Assembly (NCBI GenBank): GCA_963969595.1
Contig: OZ018408.1
Location: forward strand, 51,771,022-51,835,021
Length of the DNA stretch: 64,000 nucleotides
From: Neckera pumila
Lineage: Eukaryota; Streptophyta; Bryopsida; Hypnales; Neckeraceae
Direction of reading: 5' to 3'
Below, one piece after another: positions 34,095 to 47,380 of this stretch; position 1 is the stretch's first letter, and every line of letters starts with the position of its first letter. A model generated the notes under the pieces. That model saw nothing but the letters and a program-made list of their open reading frames with translations, was not told where the DNA came from and did not search any database. A program made the position numbers and the translations under genes.

Positions 34095-34304
34095 TCAGGA
34101 TGTGCCGTGAAGTGAACCCTGGACCAGGTGAAACAACAACATTATGAAAATCCACGCTCCTCCCAGAAGAATTGGCCGCAATTGCTCAAATGTAATCTCA
34201 TCGTCTTTCAGCACAACAGGAACAGCTGTTTTCAATAAACCTTCTACGGCCAAATTCCCAACACTCGAATCTATTCTAAACGCAAAATTCGCCTGGCTAT
34301 CCAT
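34095..34304 (-). CDS. Possible small protein with a C-terminal membrane segment, 69 aa
   Basis: The frame starts at ATG 34304 just after a plausible acceptor (CATTGGCAGCAG) and ends at 34095. The protein begins MDSQANFAFRIDSSVGNLAV and has a soluble stretch with DDEITFEQLRPIL. It ends with GGAWIFIMLLFHLVQG, one hydrophobic helix, and a short tail. This is the layout of a tail-anchored protein. I do not recognise the family. Unlike the repeat-filled DNA around it, the local composition is moderate and the residues look coding. The frame stays open for 22 codons upstream of the ATG, but this part probably belongs to an intron or 5' UTR. The gene could be a fragment or chance. Confidence 0.42.
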   Translation of the reverse strand: MDSQANFAFRIDSSVGNLAVEGLLKTAVPVVLKDDEITFEQLRPILLGGAWIFIMLLFHLVQGSLHGTS

Positions 34305-35105
34305 TTTCTCTAAACCATTCTGCTGCCAATGACATGGACAGTATTGAAAGAAGCCCGGAGAGCTATGCATAACAATAATTTCGTATGATCGTCATCCAGG
34401 CTGCACCCTTCGAAAATGCCTCTGATTCCTAACAATTGCAAGAAACCTAAAAAAATTGCTTCGATCTTTACCCTCAAAGGATGATCATAAACCCTCAAGG
34501 CCTCAGCTTGCACACAATTAACGCTTAAAAATTGGACGTTGGAGCGCATTATCTCTCGCGAGATCGATCAGTAGCTCTTCGCAGAACCAAGAACCAGACA
34601 ATTGACCTCAAACACAAGAAACTTGTTCTCAAACCACCAAATTCGCTGCATCCAAAAATCTCAAACAATCACAATTCTGCACTCTCCTCTCACAACTCGT
34701 TACTCAACACAAAGTTGGCCCGCAAGCTGCACAACAAAAACCAACAGGAAAGGAAATGTAACTGACTTCATGAAAAGGGGAAATTCCGTCCCCTCCACGC
34801 CAAAGTGCACCCGGAGTGCTTGGATCCATCTTTCCAAGGAGACGGATGAGATTCAATCGAGTAAAAATTAAACGGTTATGGCGCGAATCGATTCTGAGGG
34901 ATAAGTCCTTCTTTTCAAAATGGGAGGTGCAGTTTGGATCGGACGGCCCTTGTGGATGGGTCTTTTTTTTTTTCTTTCTACGTGGGCTATGAGAGATTGG
35001 TCGATCTATGGTGAGGGGTTTCTGTTTCGTTTGTTTTCGCGTTTGGACGGCATGGATTCCATTTCGGGAGATCTAACTGCTCAGTCTTGGTCGACATGCT
35101 CGTTA

Positions 35106-35312
35106 CCCCTAAACGCCTCCATCCTTTTTTGAAATTTTTGAACATTTTTGCTTATATCTTTGTACAAAAACATCCTTTAATAAAATTTTATGAATTTGGT
35201 CATTAAGGAAGGTTGTCTTTTCTAGATTCAAGTATTACTATGGACAAATGAGAAGTTAGCTAGACTAAACAATGCCTTGAAGCCCTCCGTTCATCATCGG
35301 AGCGCTTCAAGA
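35106..35312. mobile_element. Family C TTAA element, copy C2, inverted relative to C1
   Basis: Read inverted, it matches C1 at 56359-56579: GAAGCGCTCCGATGATGAAC, GGCTTCAAGGCA, CTTGAATCTAGAA, ACAAAGATATAAGCAAAAATG. The shared TTAA at 35313-35316 also borders B4. The other side reads GTTACCCC, an eroded TTAACCCC. Confidence 0.65.
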
Positions 35313-35316
35313 TTAA

Positions 35317-35515
35317 ACCTTGTAATATTGTTGTAGACACTTATTGTCTGTGTCGGATGAATGACAAAGAATCTTTGGAATTTTGTGTGAAAAGGGGAGA
35401 TCTTGCATAGTAGTTTGATGTCCAATGAGTGCTCTTGGGTTGCTCTTTTAAGCAAATGATTCACACAATACCAAAAATGATGGTTTGCATGGTGACCAAT
35501 TCCTGTGATTTAAGA
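35317..35515. mobile_element. Family B element, copy B4, abutting C2
   Basis: GTCGGATGAATGACAAAGAA, GTGTGAAAAGGGGAGATCTT, CCAATGAGTGCTCTTGG and the right end GTGATTTAAGA followed by TTAA (35516-35519) match family B. The left end is eroded. Confidence 0.6.
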
Positions 35516-36477
35516 TTAACCTTGAAAGAATGAGACCTGTTACCAGGGTAGTCACTCAAAAATGATCCCCATTAGGACCAATAAATGCATTTTTCGTTTA
35601 TATAGTAATTTGAAAAGGCACCCATTGGCCACATTTTGGCCTCAAAGTCCTTGCAGGATTAACCTTTTAAAAAAGAAACAACCCCATGACCCAGATATTC
35701 ATCAAAATATTCCAATTATTGAACCAATGGATGTCTCTACAATGGAGTCATCCATGAAACGTTTTAGGTTTGCAGCAACCTTAGATGGTTAAGACCTACC
35801 CTACATATAGATCAGTTTTGTAAACAATTAGGAAACATTTCGAACATGTCTAAAATTTGAAAATTTATACAACTATTTCTAAAAATTTGAGAAAATTGTC
35901 ATTGTTGCCAATTCTAATATTTTAAAAAATTTCTTGCAAAAATTTAGAAAAAAGAACACATTTTTGCATGAATAGCAAAAATCAATCCATTCCAAGAAGA
36001 GTATCAAAAAATTAGGAAGAGCAAAGTGCTAAAAGCCAAAAAAAATGAGATCGAGCTGGTGAACTGTCCAAATGCCAAAATTAAATTATTTTAGCACTAA
36101 GGTGCCAAACCTGAACATATATATCATCAAAGTACTTTGCCAAAACAATATGATTTTTGGACCAATAAGGTACATCCTTCATTTCTATAGTGGCTTGGAA
36201 AATCATCTATCAACCATATTTTGGCTACAACATCCTTATTGAGTTAATCATAAAAGAAAAAGACTTATTACTAAAGTATTTTGGATCAATAGGTGTATTT
36301 TTATATTTTAAAGAAATCTTAAAAGTAATCCATTCAACTACTTTTTGGTGTGAGCATCCTTTCAAGGTTGCGGGAATGATTTGTCAACTATAGTTAAAGA
36401 GAACATAAAGTAAAAGCATTGCCAACACTACTAGGATCTCATTAGGAAAAATTTCAACCCTCAAGAAGTTTGCTAAG

Positions 36478-36753
36478 AAACTAATTTACGGGACCCCTTA
36501 GGTGCAATTTCAGAATGAATAAGAAAATATTTTTTCTAAATATTTTTTTTTGGAAAATTAAAAATTAAAAATTAAAAAATTATTAAAAAAATAAAAATCT
36601 GATGTGGAACTACTAGTGCCACATCAACACTTAATTTTTAATAATTTAAAAATAATAATAATAATAATAAAATAAAATTTGATTTTTTTCCATAATTGTA
36701 CCAAGCAGGTGCAGAACTCATGGCCTTCTGAAGGGCTGAAAATTTTCCTAATG
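36478..36753. mobile_element. Family D-like element, degenerate copy D7
   Basis: The right end, read inverted, is CATTAGGAAAATTTTCAGCC followed by CTTCAGAAGGCC. The left end is eroded (ACTAATTTACGGGACCCCTT). The centre has the GATGTGG...TGCCACATCA block and A/T-rich runs as in D1 and D5. Confidence 0.45.
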
Positions 36754-36759
36754 TGAAAT

Positions 36760-38100
36760 AATAGTGTTGGCAAAATATAGGATTATGGTTTCATTGCAAG
36801 ATTTTCTTGTTTGTCCCACCAAAGCGACTTGGTAATTTATCCTCTAATAAACCACAAGGTTCCTATTGGCTCCAACAAAAAGAATCTCCATCAAAAGATG
36901 TTAATCCAATGAGCAATTTGTAAAAAAAAAGTAGTTTTGGTGGAATTGTTGTCTAGGCAATATTGCAATTCTTGATGTACCAAAGATAATTTTTTGGTTG
37001 GGATTAAGCATTTAATGTGTTTAAATTTTCATTTAGAAAACAAAAACTAAAAGAGGGCTTATTTGGTGTATTGCTAGAGTTGATCTAATTTTAGATTATC
37101 TTTGAAGTTGGCGTAACTTAATTAGTTTTCAAAATTTGAGCATCAAAAAAACAGTTGCGCCTTAGTCAAATCTGATTGTAACTTTTAATGTATCTATTTT
37201 GGATTTTGATTTGTTCTTTAAGAAAATCAAGTCTAGTAAATTATAAATATTATTATTGTATTTCAAAACTTTAAAAAATTGCAAAAATTCAATGAATTAT
37301 TGGATTTGGAACATCCATGTAATATTGTATGTAATTAATTTGTATTTTCTTCTTCAAAACAAATTTTCAAGTTTATAAATTTAAATATTTTTTCTCATTC
37401 TAACCTTCAATTCAGGCTAAAATCCCAATTCTTTTTAATATATGTTCTAACTGATGTTTTAAGTACATATTATGCTATAAAAAATCATAAATTATTTGTC
37501 TTTTACACTATGAATTATTAAAAAAACAAAAAATCTATAAAAAAAAATATTCATTTACATATGAAATTTCTTTAAATTATACGGATCAATTAAATAAAAG
37601 CTTATTTTAACTTGACGGTGGTGCTTTGACTTGATGGACATTACCTACATCAAATAATGCAATTAGATTGCCCCACATTAATTTCTCATATCTTACACTT
37701 TTACTACTGTAAAAAAAAAATTTATCACTAATTATTGTAAATAATATATATTTAAAAGGCCTTGCAACCACTACAAAGCTGCCAAAAAATAAATTAACAA
37801 CCTTCAAGTTGTAAACCATGTGAAATTCAAGCATGGTCAACATATAGTCTGGGGCAATCTAATTGCACTATTCGGTGTAGTGTATTGTAGGTGTAAAAAT
37901 TAAAATTAAAATAATTGAAAATTTTCACACTATTTTTCATGGCTATGAATAAAATATAACAAATAGAGACCTCTCATTTGATAACGCATATTCTTATAAG
38001 ACAGAAACATTGCATTAAAATTCAAACATAATTAAAAAGACAAAATTGGGCTCAATTACAAAGTTTGACCATATAGCAATGGAATTGGTCCTTTAGGGAT
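36760..38100. other. Spacer, nothing recognised
   Basis: Very AT-rich. No element end, gene or repeat was assigned. The minus-strand open frame at 37607-37843 has no recognisable motif. Confidence 0.3.
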
Positions 38101-38102
38101 TA

Positions 38103-38498
38103 GAGTAGAGCCACCCATTCCCAATTAGTGACGTGTTCCCAACCTATAGATGCACGTATTTTTGACCAAGCTTAAAATGTTTTTTTTTCCTTTTCAAGGT
38201 TGGAACTAATAAATACATGATACATGTTCCAAGTTGTGAGAAAGAAAGTAGAAAATAATGATTAGGAAAAAAGTTATTGAATGATCGGAATTGGAAGAGT
38301 CTAGAGGTTGGCCATGGGTCTAGAGTACTTTTTGCCTCCCAAAATTCATAGTAATTTTAGTTCAAGTGATAGAATTACCAAAAAATTTGCAATCCTTGTC
38401 ATTTCTATTAATGTACCTCTGAAAAATATTTATTTTAGCTTCACTACTCCAAATCATGTTGAAATTCTTTATTTGGTCAATTATGGGTGGCTCTATTT
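38103..38498. mobile_element. Family G MITE, copy G2, TA target
   Basis: The ends are GAGTAGAGCCACCCATTCCC and, inverted, AAATAGAGCCACCCATAATT. TA lies at 38101-38102 and 38499-38500. At 396 bp it is nearly the same size as G1 (397 bp) and matches it end to end in reverse orientation. Confidence 0.72.
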
Positions 38499-38851
38499 TA
38501 ACCCCATACTACCTGAGTGACCAAATATGGTCGCTCCAAAATTTTAGGCTCATTTGGGCATGAGCAGTTAAATTCCTTTGACCGGTTAAAATTTTTTTAC
38601 GGTCAATATTGAAGGTTAATGGCACACAATTTTTCACTTCATGTAATTTTATTCCAAGTAGTAGAATTACATTTAATTAATACTATGAACTTTTGCAACA
38701 ACTTATGTTTTGGTTTTAATCTTGCATGCTTCTATAATCTTCCAAGTTTTCCTTTTGACTCTGAAAAACTATCTTTTATCATTAATTTTATTTCTTGAAT
38801 TTAATCTTGAATTTTGTTTGCTTTGTTTTGTCTTCAAGTGTTTTGTCTTGC

Positions 38852-38956
38852 TTGTTGTAAGCCTTGGATTTCTTTTCTCTTTATATTTGTTGTAAGCCTT
38901 GTATTTCTTTGGTCTTTGTATTTGTTGTAAGCCTTGGATTTCTTTGGTCTTTGTAT
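38852..38956. repeat. Three tandem copies of a 35-bp unit
   Basis: The unit begins TTGTTGTAAGCCTTGGATTT and ends CTTTATAT or CTTTGTAT. Copies 2 and 3 are almost identical. Confidence 0.8.
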
Positions 38957-38959
38957 TAT

Positions 38960-40799
38960 ATCCATGAATGAGAAAATTGCCTCTTTATATAGTTTTCCCC
39001 GGTGATAGGGGCTAATTAAATTAACCCTAACCGTTTGGTCTTGGGAATAGGTCCTAAGACTATTCCTTCTAAAATTGCCTAACTAACTTTTCCTCACTAA
39101 TTTCTTCCTAGAATTCACCTAGTAACTCTATTTACTATGCAAGTTAAATTGCCGTTTTGGTTGTCCTTGCCCATACGGAAATGGTCTTTTGTGAAATTAA
39201 TAACTTCTGAATTAATATATTTTTCTTAATATTTAATTTGATACTCTTGTAGTCCGAAGTACATACTTTAAGATTTTGCATTATTATATCCAATCCTTTG
39301 TGTTTTTCTTATCTTAATTAATTCTTGAAATTGCTCCAAAAATACAGGACTCAATATAATTTGTCATTTTCAGAAATTAATAATTTTTGTATATTAGTAT
39401 TTTTTATACATATGATTGTTTATAGTCCTTTTTGTCTAATATACTTTATCTCCTAATCTAACTATTTTGAGATTTCTATAATATTAATAATTATTTTTAG
39501 AAGTCTAAAGTAGGCTAGTTAATCATGTCTTCCATTTTACATAAGTGTTTTAACATTTGTCAAGGAAGTAATATTGGGTTAACAGTTAACTATTGGAAAC
39601 TTTTATTTTTCACTTAAAAAGGTAAATATTTGATTTTTGAGAGGTCCGTAAAGGCATATATATGTATCATTAGTGGAAGAGTAAAGCTTGCAAATTTTAC
39701 TTGATTTCCCGGTTTTGAACAAAGCTTGCCAATTTCACTTGATTTGAGATCTAAACAGTTGTACTTATCCATTTGCTTTGAAAATGGTCCCAATGGAAAG
39801 AATAAATTCTTTTCATGATTTTCACCACTGAAAATTTAAACATGCAAGTGTTGATTTGGAGTTAATTATAATTTCTACTTATCATATAAAATTGCGTTTC
39901 AACAACTACAAGGTGGATTGTGTAATGAGTTTGATAGCTCTTCATTTGAACTTAAGTTTTTTAGAAGTGCATTTTAGTGTGCTAACGCAATTTCAAATTG
40001 TTCATATCACATCCAACTCCTAAAAACTCTTATATGCAAATTTCTCAAACATTGTGGGGAGGGTAGCATACTAAAAATAGGATAAATACATTTCTCTTGT
40101 TATAATCTCACAACACCTCGTAAGCATATTAATAAGCAAGCTCTCTAAACATCTATATGGTTAGATTTTGAAAAACAAACAATTAAAACAGTTTCTTTCT
40201 AAACAAAGTATGCTTCCTTCAGTTCAGGGTGAACAAATTAAGAATTCATTTGTTTGAGAGTCCACCGCATATGATAGCGAGTGGCAAATGATGGTACGTG
40301 CAATGACGTTGTCTATAAAAATTGAACAAAGTACTCCCAGTAAGAATTTTTTTTAATTTTTTAATTAATGTCAAGATGTTGATCACTAATATGTTGGTGA
40401 AGCAATGTATTTTTAAATTGATTCATTTTTTTGACAATTAATCACTATAAATTGTTTTCATGCTTTAATTAATTCATTTTTGGTGATTTTGACCATATTT
40501 TTGGTAAAGTAATTCAAATAGAATAATTTACCAAAATTCTTTGAGATACTTAGTGATTTATATACAATAATGTTAAAGATCATTAGAAATAATTCAACGT
40601 GCGAAAGAGTTGGCATTTTAAGAAGTAGCATCACTGTTGAATGTCAATGATGAAAACTGAAAGCTTAATTGCAAAATATATATTTAACTAGTTAACGATG
40701 GTTTATCATATGAAAATTATATCAAAAACATTGCAAATCAATCTAGTAGTAGTTTGTATAGATTTATATAGATTTAATTTATTAATTACTTAGGATTGA
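38960..40799. other. AT-rich spacer without a recognised element
   Basis: No protein-like frame or paired element ends were seen. Decayed LTR-retrotransposon sequence is possible but nothing diagnostic (primer-binding site, TG/CA ends) could be fixed. Confidence 0.3.
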
Positions 40800-40928
40800 T
40801 TGATTTTGTTTTGTTTTGTTTTTTTGAAATAAAAAATTCTGAGAGCCCGTACCAGCTGTTCACAGATTTGGCTTGATTGGAGAACGGGCCTGAAACGGCC
40901 CTCCATTGCCCTCAAATCTCTTCTAATG
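40800..40928. mobile_element. Family D element, truncated right end (D4)
   Basis: Only the right half is present: GAACGGGCCTGAAACGGCCC and the end which reads inverted as CATTAGAAGAGATTTGAGGG. It directly precedes repeat F copy 2. Confidence 0.6.
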
Positions 40929-40929
40929 A

Positions 40930-41724
40930 GAAGGAAAAGATGTAGAAAAAATTTAAGAATTTTCCACCATGTAGATTGGAAGATACTAGTGTTTGAATTG
41001 ACAAACCCCCTATTTATGGCCCTGCAAAAAATCCGGACAGCTGCACTTCACAAGGTCGCATTTGTATGAAAAGATGTCCAAAAGGATGGTTACTCCTTGG
41101 ATTCATTCTTCAAAGCAAATTTACTACACTTGAAAAAAAATTTCAAATCATTTGAAACTGTACAACATATAGGAAAAAAATAGTAAGTAGAAAGAAGTAG
41201 AGAATGATACAAAACAGTAAATTGTTAAGAATTTAATTATGGAATTGAAAAGTGTCAATCCCAACGATCGTAATACTGTAATAAACAATCTACATCCTAT
41301 GCTTTTGTTTTTTTCAAAAATATTAAAAATTGAGTTAAATAAAGGACTCTAAAGTTTATTTTAGAGTAGGAAATCTATAACTGCCCGCAAACCAGAACAC
41401 CTCATAACTTCAATCTCATAAAACAAAATGGAATGATTCAAAGCTTTCCACATATATATAAATAAATAAAAACAAATTCAAATTTTTATTTTCTTAAAAT
41501 ATGATTTTTCAAAAAAAATTTGAGCTACCCGCCAACCGTTGAAATGACATATCTTGTAATAACTTTTTAACCATGTAGTCAATAGTTTTGAAAATTGTTG
41601 AGCCTTAAAGCTACTCCTTGGGCACGTGTTGAATGAAAATTTCAAAAAAAAAAAGTAAATTTATGTTTTTAGTGAGTTGTCCAAAATTGCTATGCTGCCA
41701 AAAAATGCCGTTTGGTCCTTTAAG
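40930..41724. repeat. Repeat F, copy F2, ending in TTAA
   Basis: Same order of blocks as F1 and without D3, so it shows the empty site of that insertion. The right end is GGTCCTTTAAGGG followed by TTAA at 41725-41728, like the right ends of families A and E. Confidence 0.58.
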
Positions 41725-44285
41725 GGTTAAAATTCTATAAATACAAGTATCAAATGCACTTTTAAAATTTTAAATAAATTGTAACTATATAATGGACAAA
41801 TATTAACAATTTTAATTTCATGAATGTGATTAAATTACAATGTATAACGAATTGCTCGAGTATGTGGATTATTTTCTAATATTGAAAAAATTCTTTTAAA
41901 TTCTATTTTAGCACTTGCAGAAAAGATGTTCAAAACTGAGTATGTAGGCATGTAAAATTTGAGATTCATTGACTTTTGACCCGTAATTGCATTTTGCTCC
42001 AAATGTTTGTAGAAGTATGCAATACCTCACATTTTATAGGGGATTTTGTCATACTTTTGTAATTTTTACACTCACTCTTGTCCTATGCTTTTTTCAATAC
42101 AAATGTTTTTTACACTAACTCACTTTTTTGAATCACTATAACTACTATGAAACAAAATATAATTGTTAAAAAATTGCGTGTGGTGGAGTGAAAACTACGT
42201 GCCAGTGTTGAAGATAATTGTCTCATCTAAATTCAGACTTTGTACTCTTGCAATCTATCTAGTGTCAAAATCATTAAACATGAAAATAAAAATGCTTATA
42301 GTAGCTAGACTTATACAATTTTGTGTAGTTGGATTTAAAACACTTTTTTCAAACTTAGAAGAAATCATCAAATATTATTTAGTATATTGCCAAATTTTTG
42401 GACTTCTTCCCATTGTAAGTTCATTTCCAATGTGTTAGCATTTGTTATTTACTTTTAAATTTTGGCATGCATGTGAATAATAAAATTCAACAATCAATGC
42501 TAGAAAATGAAAAAATGAAAAAAATGAAAATGTGACTAATGCAAAAATCTCACATGAATTAGAATCAAAGTCATTATATATTTTTCAATAAGTGAAAATA
42601 ACTTCAAACACCATAAGCTTGCAATTTTCATAAACAAATGGTCTAGTTTGTTTTTTCTATGCATATACAAAGTAAAATATACAACTTTTGTGTAGTTGAA
42701 TTTCAAGAGGAAGATTTTTATGTCATAATTGTTCAATGCACTAAGAAATGGTAGTTTATAATCTTTTTTTGTAAAATGTATCCTTTGTCTATTAGGAGCT
42801 AGGACAAGTCTTATCCGAAGAGCATTGCTCATTTTTGAACAAATACCAAACATTGGTACAATGTTTTTGAGTGGATAATCAATCACGTCCAAAGCCTCAA
42901 TCGACAAATTTGAAGCCAAGTATTATTGTCCAATTTTTTTGTTTTATTCTCCAAAGTCCAAGGGTTCAAATAGTGGTATCAATTTAGGTTGTTACCAAAA
43001 GATATACGATAGGACAATGTGCACTTGCATCAACAACCATATTTTCATTTGTCCATATGTATTCTTGTTCATATTTATAAAAGCATATGTATTTCTATGT
43101 GTTCACATTCAAACATGTGTATGTATTTGTATTTGCATTTGTACATACATATAATAGACTTGCCTAGCTAGATCCCTCATTTTCATTTGATTTTTCTACC
43201 AATTGGTTCTCAACTTTTGAGGAATTTGTGGCTAGTATTTTTGAGAAGATAGCTTGTCTCCAAAGTAAGGTACCACTCAAACTTCTTCACATCAAGATGG
43301 CTTTGTGGAACAATCCAAAACCAATAAAATAGTATTTACTTAACTACATTGAACTCACCGCTTACTATCATTGCTCAATTGCAATGGTGAAAAATTACAT
43401 GAAAAATTCAAGCAAATTTGGGAGGTTGAAAGCTTTTATGATTATTCAAAAATGTTAATGAGTTTAAATACGATGGCTTTGTAATTGCAGTTGTTTACAA
43501 TGTATTGGTACATTTAGAAAACCAAAATAAAGCACTGTGTAGTCTAAGATATTATATATAAAAATATCAAATTAAGTCATGTTGAATTTCATACTTCACT
43601 TTGTTTAATCTTTGTCTTCTGGTCAAAAATGAATTAAGAAAGACTCCAATACATTATTCTAAAGGCTTTTAAATTGACAATTCATTTGGATTTATGAATT
43701 TACAACAAGTATGACAAGACATATTTCAAGTTGTTTTTTATAGAACTTCCAAGTTGAACAAACTCACTATCAATATCCAACCACCATAATTTATAGTGTA
43801 CACCCCTAATATTTGAATTGATTAAAATTAGATTCTACAAGGGATATAGGATTGTAATTAGCTTACAACAAAGATAGGATATATTCACCATTTATTACTA
43901 ATTGCATTTCTTTTTAGGAGGTCAAAGGAAAAGTACAACATAAATAATGGGATTGGAGTTAAAGAATTTTTTTTTAATTTTTATTCTAAAATACAAAAGT
44001 ATGCAATTAAAACATTTTATTGAATTGAACTTTTTCTAAGATTTTTGAGTGGAGTTGAATCACAATTTATGAAGCTTCTTTATAAGAGTTCAAATTAGAT
44101 TCCCAATATTAATCCTTTATAGTTTAGATCAAGTTTGACCAAGGCAAGGACTAAGGTGATGTACATTTGTGGCCCAAGACCTCTAAAGTTTATAAAATTG
44201 GCTAAATGTACATCATTTATGCTTTGAATTTGAACTTTTCTTTTATAAAACCATAAAAGACAAAAAAAAGATAGATTTCCTTTAA

Positions 44286-45245
44286 ATCCTAAAGTCCCTT
44301 TGTCCCCTTGGGAGACAAAATGGATTTCACATAGGCTCCTAAGGTCCCAATTTTTGTTGTCATTTTTTGAAATTTGTTTGGAGATAGGAAAGTATATTAG
44401 TTTTCTAAAAATATAATTTTTATTTCATCATGTGACCAAGAAAAAAACTATGTCACCCCAAGCCAAAAACAAGTTTTATTGGGCAGCTCAAAAAATATCA
44501 CAAAATATCAAAACAAAATTCAAAATTTTAATTTTTTATGGAAAATATTTTTGTCTGTATAAAAAGGTTTGATTCTTTCTATTTGAACTATTGATGAGAA
44601 ATTAATGGGCAAACTTGTTTTGGAGGCAATCTAAGAATCTTCTGTTAAAATAAACTTGTAGGATTCATTTTTCAACGCAATTTTTTTAATTTTTTAAACA
44701 AAGAAGTTCTATAGGATTCTAATTGTTTGCTAGAACAATCTCATTGTTGGAATTATTGTATTCCATCTTAGACCTATTAACAATTTATTTTTTCCTTCAA
44801 TCTCATATTGTTTATAGGTTTTTAATAGGTCTATGATAGAATTGAAATACTTAACAATTTAAAAGAATGAAAATCAAGAGTTAATAAATTTAAAAAAAAT
44901 TAAGACTTTCAACTCAATTTTCCAACATAAATGACTTTATATTCACTATTGATAGGAAAAAAATTTTAAGCCAAGAAGATCCAAAGCCTTAAAATCTAAT
45001 TAAGCAAGATCAGGAGCAAGATACAAAAAAAAATATTTTTTTCAATTAAAACGCAAATATCTTGCAATCCATGCTCAAATCCAAGCAATTAAGGTTTCTT
45101 AAATTTCTTCCATACATTCTTACATTAGTCTAGTGTGAGATCTCACGGTTAGATATTAAAAAAAAACATCTAAGTTTTTTCCCACTTTGCAATAGAATTG
45201 GCAATTTCGAGTGGAATTTGATGAATAAAAGGCTTTGAGATTGTA
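44286..45245. mobile_element. Family A TTAA element, degraded copy A4
   Basis: It starts ATCCTAAAGTCCCTTTGTCC and has GGGAGACAAAATGGATTTC. The right end is eroded (GGCTTTGAGATTGTAAG). TTAA lies at 44282-44285. Confidence 0.6.
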
Positions 45246-46589
45246 AGTTTCAAACAAAAGATATTTAATTATTATAGAGACATTCATAATTGAAAATAAA
45301 ACTAAGACAATATTTGAATCTTTAGATTAGTATTTTAAATTCTATTGCATATTTTGTCTATGAATGTGAATTATGTCTCCTTTGCTTAGCATTCATTCTT
45401 GTGTTCACATCAATGGATTGTTACCATATTAACATCCCTCCATACAACCATAATTTGAGAACAAATCTATTTGAAAAACTTTCAACTCCTAATTATTGCC
45501 TATCATTGTCCAAAAATGATTATTGTGTTTTGAACATGTAGTAATTTTGGATTTGTATTTATTTGCTATATTTTTAGAATAGCTTCTAATCATTGTTGTT
45601 TTATGTTAAGTTTTGTTTCATGCAAATTTCAACAAAGTTTGCAAAAGTTATAAGTAGAAACTCCAGCAATCCGAGAAGCTATATTTGTTTGCTTCTTTTT
45701 ATAAAATATGTACATTTCATTGTATGGAAATTTTTTGAGTCATTCTCTTATGATTGATGAAATGAAAGATATAAAAATTTCCAATTTGCAGGCAAGCATG
45801 ATATTTCCATAAAGATAACACTGTTTGAAGTTCTATTTTGAACTCAATTTGTAATATTATTCAAAAAATAAAAGCATTGGGTGTAGATTGTCTATTGTAA
45901 CATATCTCAAGAACATGATTGATAAATTTTCAATTATTATTTTGTGATTTAGCAATTCAACTAGTATCCATTTCCATTTATTCAACCTAAAGTTTATAAA
46001 GATAAAAATTTGCATGTAAAGTATTTATTCTTAATTTTTCTTCATGTATTCTCAATTTATTTCTACGCCATGATGTCCTTTTCTTTATTAGGTTGTAGGA
46101 CATAAAAAAAATTAATAAAAAGTTTAAAAGATGAAACTCCATCTTTGAGATGTATTGAAAAAAACTCACTTTTATAATTGTAGTATCATAGTTTTGCAAT
46201 AAGTGAGTTTTATTCTTTAACTCCGAAATGCATTCAATGTTTTTAGGTCAAAAATTGCTTCAAAGTCCTCAAATCCAAAGGAAGGCTAAAAATTTCATTT
46301 ATTTTTATTCATTAACAAATCCAACTAGAAGGTCCTTTAGTTAACTTGTCCTTTAGAGTACACGCTCCTAAAATTTCAAAATAAGAAACCTTACCGATTG
46401 CAAGATCAAGTTGCTTGGATTTCAAAAAGAAGTATTTTCAACTCTTCCTAAATGGTTAGATTTCATCTTTCAAAATCACTACAAAAAAATGAATAGATCC
46501 TACAATTCTCCATAATATGTTGAAGAAATAAATTGGAAATACATATAATAAATTTCAACAAAAATATTTCATAGTCATATTTGAAAAAA

Positions 46590-47380
46590 ATAGTAAGCAA
46601 TAAGAAATAGAGTATGATTTAAACTACTATGGAATTGAAAAATGCCAATCTCAGTGGTTAAAATGTTAGTAAACAATCTACATCCAATGTTTTTTATTTT
46701 TATTTTTCAAAATATTGAAAATTGAATTAAATAAAAGACTTCCAGTTTATTTTAGAGTAGAGATTCCATAATTGCCTGCAAACTAAAACTCCTCATAACT
46801 TTCATCTCATTAATCAAAATGGAATGATTAAAAGCTTCTATACATTAGATGAAATTTGAAGGCATGGAGGGTTGTTTCAGGCCCGTTCCCAAATCTGGCC
46901 AGATCCTGTAATCAATCAATACGGGTTGTCAGAATTTTTTTTCAAAATAAAATAAAATAAAATAAAATATTATCCCATATACCATTTTAGGCATATTTTT
47001 TTTTTCCGAAAATAACATGGCACCATTTTGACCACATCAGCTAGCTGCTTTCTTGCATTCCCGCAGTCTAGGAACGCAGGATAACTTGCGGCCAAAATTG
47101 GAGGCCCCAAATCTCTTCTAATGCATATATAAATCTAGAAAATCAATTTCAACTTTTTATTTTTTTAAATATTGATTTTTTCTGAGGTACCTGGGCTACC
47201 CACGAAGCAATAGAATCTATATATCATACAACAAATTTTTAACCATAGAGTCAAAAGTTACGAAAATTGTTGCTCCTTGAAGCTACATGTTGTGTGAAAA
47301 TTTCAAATAAAAAAAATTTCAAATTCCATTCATAGTAAGCTACCAAAAAAACATTGTTTGGACCAATAAGAGATAGATAT
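46590..47380. repeat. Repeat F, copy F3, interrupted by D5
   Basis: GTAAGCAATAAGAAATAGAG, CTATGGAATTGAAAAATGCC, AACAATCTACATCCAATG and CAAAATGGAATGATTAAAAG follow F1 and F2 in order. After D5 comes AATCTAGAAAATCAATTTCA, as in F1. Confidence 0.58.
46843..47123. mobile_element. Family D MITE, copy D5, inserted in repeat F
   Basis: The ends are CATTAGATGAAATTTGAAGG and, inverted, CATTAGAAGAGATTTGGGGC. F1 and F2 show the empty site (CTTTCCACATATATATAA). The filled site reads AGCTTCTATA / element / CATATATAAATC, again without a duplication. Confidence 0.75.

Noticed and set aside
38852..38956. Regularly spaced repeats as a possible CRISPR array
   Set aside because: The 35-bp units are contiguous with no spacers, and the context is a plant nuclear genome.
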